From Chelatococcus sp. YT9 (lineage in GTDB: Bacteria; Pseudomonadota; Alphaproteobacteria; Rhizobiales; Beijerinckiaceae), in NCBI RefSeq assembly GCF_018398315.1, contig NZ_JAHBRW010000002.1, positions 1,534,637 to 1,598,636 of the forward strand: a DNA stretch of 64,000 bases, given 5' to 3'. The stretch's first letter is position 1; each line of letters starts with the position of its first letter. The notes under the pieces are model-generated. The model had not been told where the DNA came from and did no database searches. It saw only the letters and a program-made list of their open reading frames with translations. This document shows, piece after piece, positions 62,406 to 64,000 of this stretch. The position numbers and the translations under genes were made by a program.

Positions 62406-63464
62406 ATGAAGCGCGCCGGCATTCGCGATGTGGCGCGGCTCGCAGGGGTCGCGCCGATGACCGTTTCGCGCGCCATCTCCTTTCCGCATCTCGTGTCTGA
62501 AGAAACGCGCAAGAAGATCTCGGTTGCCATCGCGGCGACCGGCTATATTCCGAACCGCGTGGCGAGCAGCCTGTCGTCAAACCAGACGATGACCATCGGC
62601 GCGGTTATTCCAACCCTGCGCAACTCGATCGCTGCCGATTTCGCCGACGGTTTCGGCCATGTTCTCAAGGCGCGCGGTTATCATCTGCTCCTCGGCAACA
62701 GCGAATTCGCACCGAAGGATGAAGAGACCATCGTCGCTGAATTCCTCGCCCGGCGGGTTGACGGCATCTATCTGACAGGCGCGACCCATACCACCAGGAC
62801 CCGCAAGATGCTGCGGGACAATGCGATTCCGACAGTTGAGATCGCGATCCTGCCGCAGGATCCCATCGATATGGCCGTCGGCTTCTCAAATTTCGACGCA
62901 ACCTATGACGTCACCCGCATGTTGGCCGAGCAAGGTTACCGTAAGGTGGCGCTCTTCACGACCTTCACGAAGGACAATGAGCGGCAGAGCGAGCGACAGG
63001 CAGGATACCGTGCTGCGGTGCGCGATTGCGGGCTCGATCTTGATCCCGGCTTAGTCGTGGAATTGGAGATGAGCCTGAAGGCGGGTGGCCGCGAACTGCG
63101 CGCACTGATCGATCGGCGGCCGGACGTCGAGGCGCTGTTTTGCACCGGTGACTATATCGCCGCGGGCGCGCTGTTTGAGGCGCAGCGTCTCGGCATTCGC
63201 GTGCCGGAGGACCTCGCCCTCGCCGGTTTCGAGGGTTTGGAAATCGCCGAAAATCTCAATCCGTCGCTCACGACGGTGCGGATCCCGCGTTTCGAGATCG
63301 GCGCTCGTGCCGCCACAATGCTGCTCGACCGTGTGGCCGGGTTGCCGGTCGAACAGCGCGTCGTCGACATGGGATTCGAGATCATCAGGCGTGGCTCGAC
63401 GGCTGCAACCGGCCGGAACGCGCCGGCTGTGGCCAAGAAGAAGGCGAGGGGAAAAGCAACGTGA
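62406..63464 (+). CDS. LacI-family transcriptional regulator
   Basis: A 352-residue regulator. The N-terminal helix-turn-helix is IRDVARLAGVAPMTVSRAI, followed by a hinge helix VASSLSSNQT and a periplasmic-binding-protein-like ligand domain (VDGIYLTGATH, FCTGDYIAAGALFEA, DLALAGFEGLEIAE). Such proteins bind sugars or sugar acids and release a palindromic operator. The ATG chosen has AGGGCG nearby; one 33 bp upstream is also possible. It is divergent from the NitT/TauT operon, with the operator between, and overlaps a lactonase gene downstream by 4 bp (GTGA). Confidence 0.9.
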   Translation: MKRAGIRDVARLAGVAPMTVSRAISFPHLVSEETRKKISVAIAATGYIPNRVASSLSSNQTMTIGAVIPTLRNSIAADFADGFGHVLKARGYHLLLGNSEFAPKDEETIVAEFLARRVDGIYLTGATHTTRTRKMLRDNAIPTVEIAILPQDPIDMAVGFSNFDATYDVTRMLAEQGYRKVALFTTFTKDNERQSERQAGYRAAVRDCGLDLDPGLVVELEMSLKAGGRELRALIDRRPDVEALFCTGDYIAAGALFEAQRLGIRVPEDLALAGFEGLEIAENLNPSLTTVRIPRFEIGARAATMLLDRVAGLPVEQRVVDMGFEIIRRGSTAATGRNAPAVAKKKARGKAT

Positions 63465-64000
63465 GGGCCGTCACACAGGCAATAGACGTGCTGGGCGAAT
63501 CGCCGGTTTGGTCGCAGTGCGAAGAAGCACTTTATTGGGTCGACATTCGCGCGCCGTCCGTGGCCAGACTTGACGCAAACGGCGTTGTGACGCGGTGGCC
63601 GCTGCCCGAGCTCGCGGGTGCGGTGATGTTGCGTCGTGGAGGAGGGCTTGTTCTGGGACTGAAGTCCGGCCTTTATGCGTTCGATACCGCCACCGCGGCT
63701 TTGCTGCCGCTGCTGCCGGTGGAGGAAGGCCACGCGGATAATCGCATCAATGACTCGCGATGCGACGCGCGAGGGCGCATCTGGTTCTCGACGATGTGGG
63801 ATTTCGGACGCGCCACCACGGGAAGCCTCTATTGCGTCGGTCCTGGTGTGTCCTGCAAAAGGGTCCTTGACGGCTTGACAGTTCCCAACGCGATCTGTTT
63901 CTCCCCGACGGGCGACAGGGCCTATTTCGCCGATTCCTCACGCGGTGCGATCGAGTGCCTGGATCTCGATGTCGATACCGGTGAGATCAAGGGGCGAAGG
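63461..64000 (+). CDS. SMP-30/gluconolactonase family protein, 5' part
   Basis: The frame starts with GTG inside the LacI stop and stays open to the end of the window (180 codons). The sequence has the SMP-30 pattern: LGESPVWSQCEEALYWVDIR with the metal-ligand Glu near residue 13, then DNRINDSRCDARGRIWFSTM, and VPNAICFSPTGDRAYFADSS. It is a cytoplasmic lactonase that opens aldonolactones. It is a stand-alone form, in contrast to the IclR-fused copy at 54.7-56.4 kb. The C-terminal part lies outside the window. Confidence 0.88.
   Translation, partial: MRAVTQAIDVLGESPVWSQCEEALYWVDIRAPSVARLDANGVVTRWPLPELAGAVMLRRGGGLVLGLKSGLYAFDTATAALLPLLPVEEGHADNRINDSRCDARGRIWFSTMWDFGRATTGSLYCVGPGVSCKRVLDGLTVPNAICFSPTGDRAYFADSSRGAIECLDLDVDTGEIKGRR

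Overview
The window is GC-rich DNA packed with ABC importers and sugar or organic acid dehydrogenases, in short operons with many 4-bp start/stop overlaps. The gene families (Dpp, Liv and NitT/TauT importers, a PhaC-MaoC/Pta-AckA operon, two MlrC-like proteins, Tat-exported binding proteins) fit a metabolically versatile soil or rhizosphere alphaproteobacterium, probably Hyphomicrobiales. The genus cannot be fixed from this sequence. I saw no rRNA, tRNA, CRISPR array, insertion sequence or replication origin.

Layout. (a) 0-10.9 kb, plus strand: the end of one MlrC-like M81 protein, a D-serine-dehydratase-like PLP enzyme, a second MlrC-like protein, a complete Dpp-type importer and a phosphodiesterase. 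This looks like uptake and breakdown of an unusual peptide or D-amino-acid compound. (b) 11-12.5 kb: two accessory genes, one VirK-like and one phage-type hydrolase that has lost its catalytic Cys. (c) 12.9-18.4 kb: a Liv-type importer with a 3-hydroxyisobutyrate dehydrogenase, closed by a strong terminator. (d) 18.5-22.8 kb, minus: a Dpp-type importer with a glycerophosphodiester phosphodiesterase, preceded by a near-consensus Pho box. (e) 22.9-27.3 kb, minus: alkaline phosphatase PhoA, then a three-gene FtsX-type ABC module whose permease has a histidine-rich loop. (f) 27.5-32.1 kb: phaC, maoC-pta fusion and ackA behind a perfect FNR/FixK box. (g) 32.1-36.4 kb: a DUF983 protein, two dehydrogenases and an AT-rich stretch with two small unknown genes. 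(h) 36.5-42.6 kb: an idonate/gluconate operon (idnD, gnd, idnO, gntK), then an MFS transporter and a peptide-deformylase-like protein lacking key residues. (i) 42.8-46.6 kb: a GtrA/GtrB/large GT-C glycosylation module. (j) 46.9-64 kb: an apparent aldose/aldonate oxidation island. It has a Dpp-type importer, an SDR, an enolase-superfamily dehydratase, an IclR regulator fused to an SMP-30 lactonase, an aldo/keto reductase, a beta-hydroxyacid dehydrogenase, a NitT/TauT importer, a LacI regulator with a clear operator, and a second SMP-30 lactonase cut by the window edge.

Most notable are the IclR-lactonase fusion within a possible non-phosphorylative sugar pathway, the phosphate-starvation signature (Pho box, GDPD importer, PhoA, metal-type ABC module), the FNR box before the PHB/acetate operon, and two enzymes (deformylase-like, phage-hydrolase-like) missing residues needed for the known chemistry. 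All functions are read from sequence motifs and remembered family features; no database search was run.
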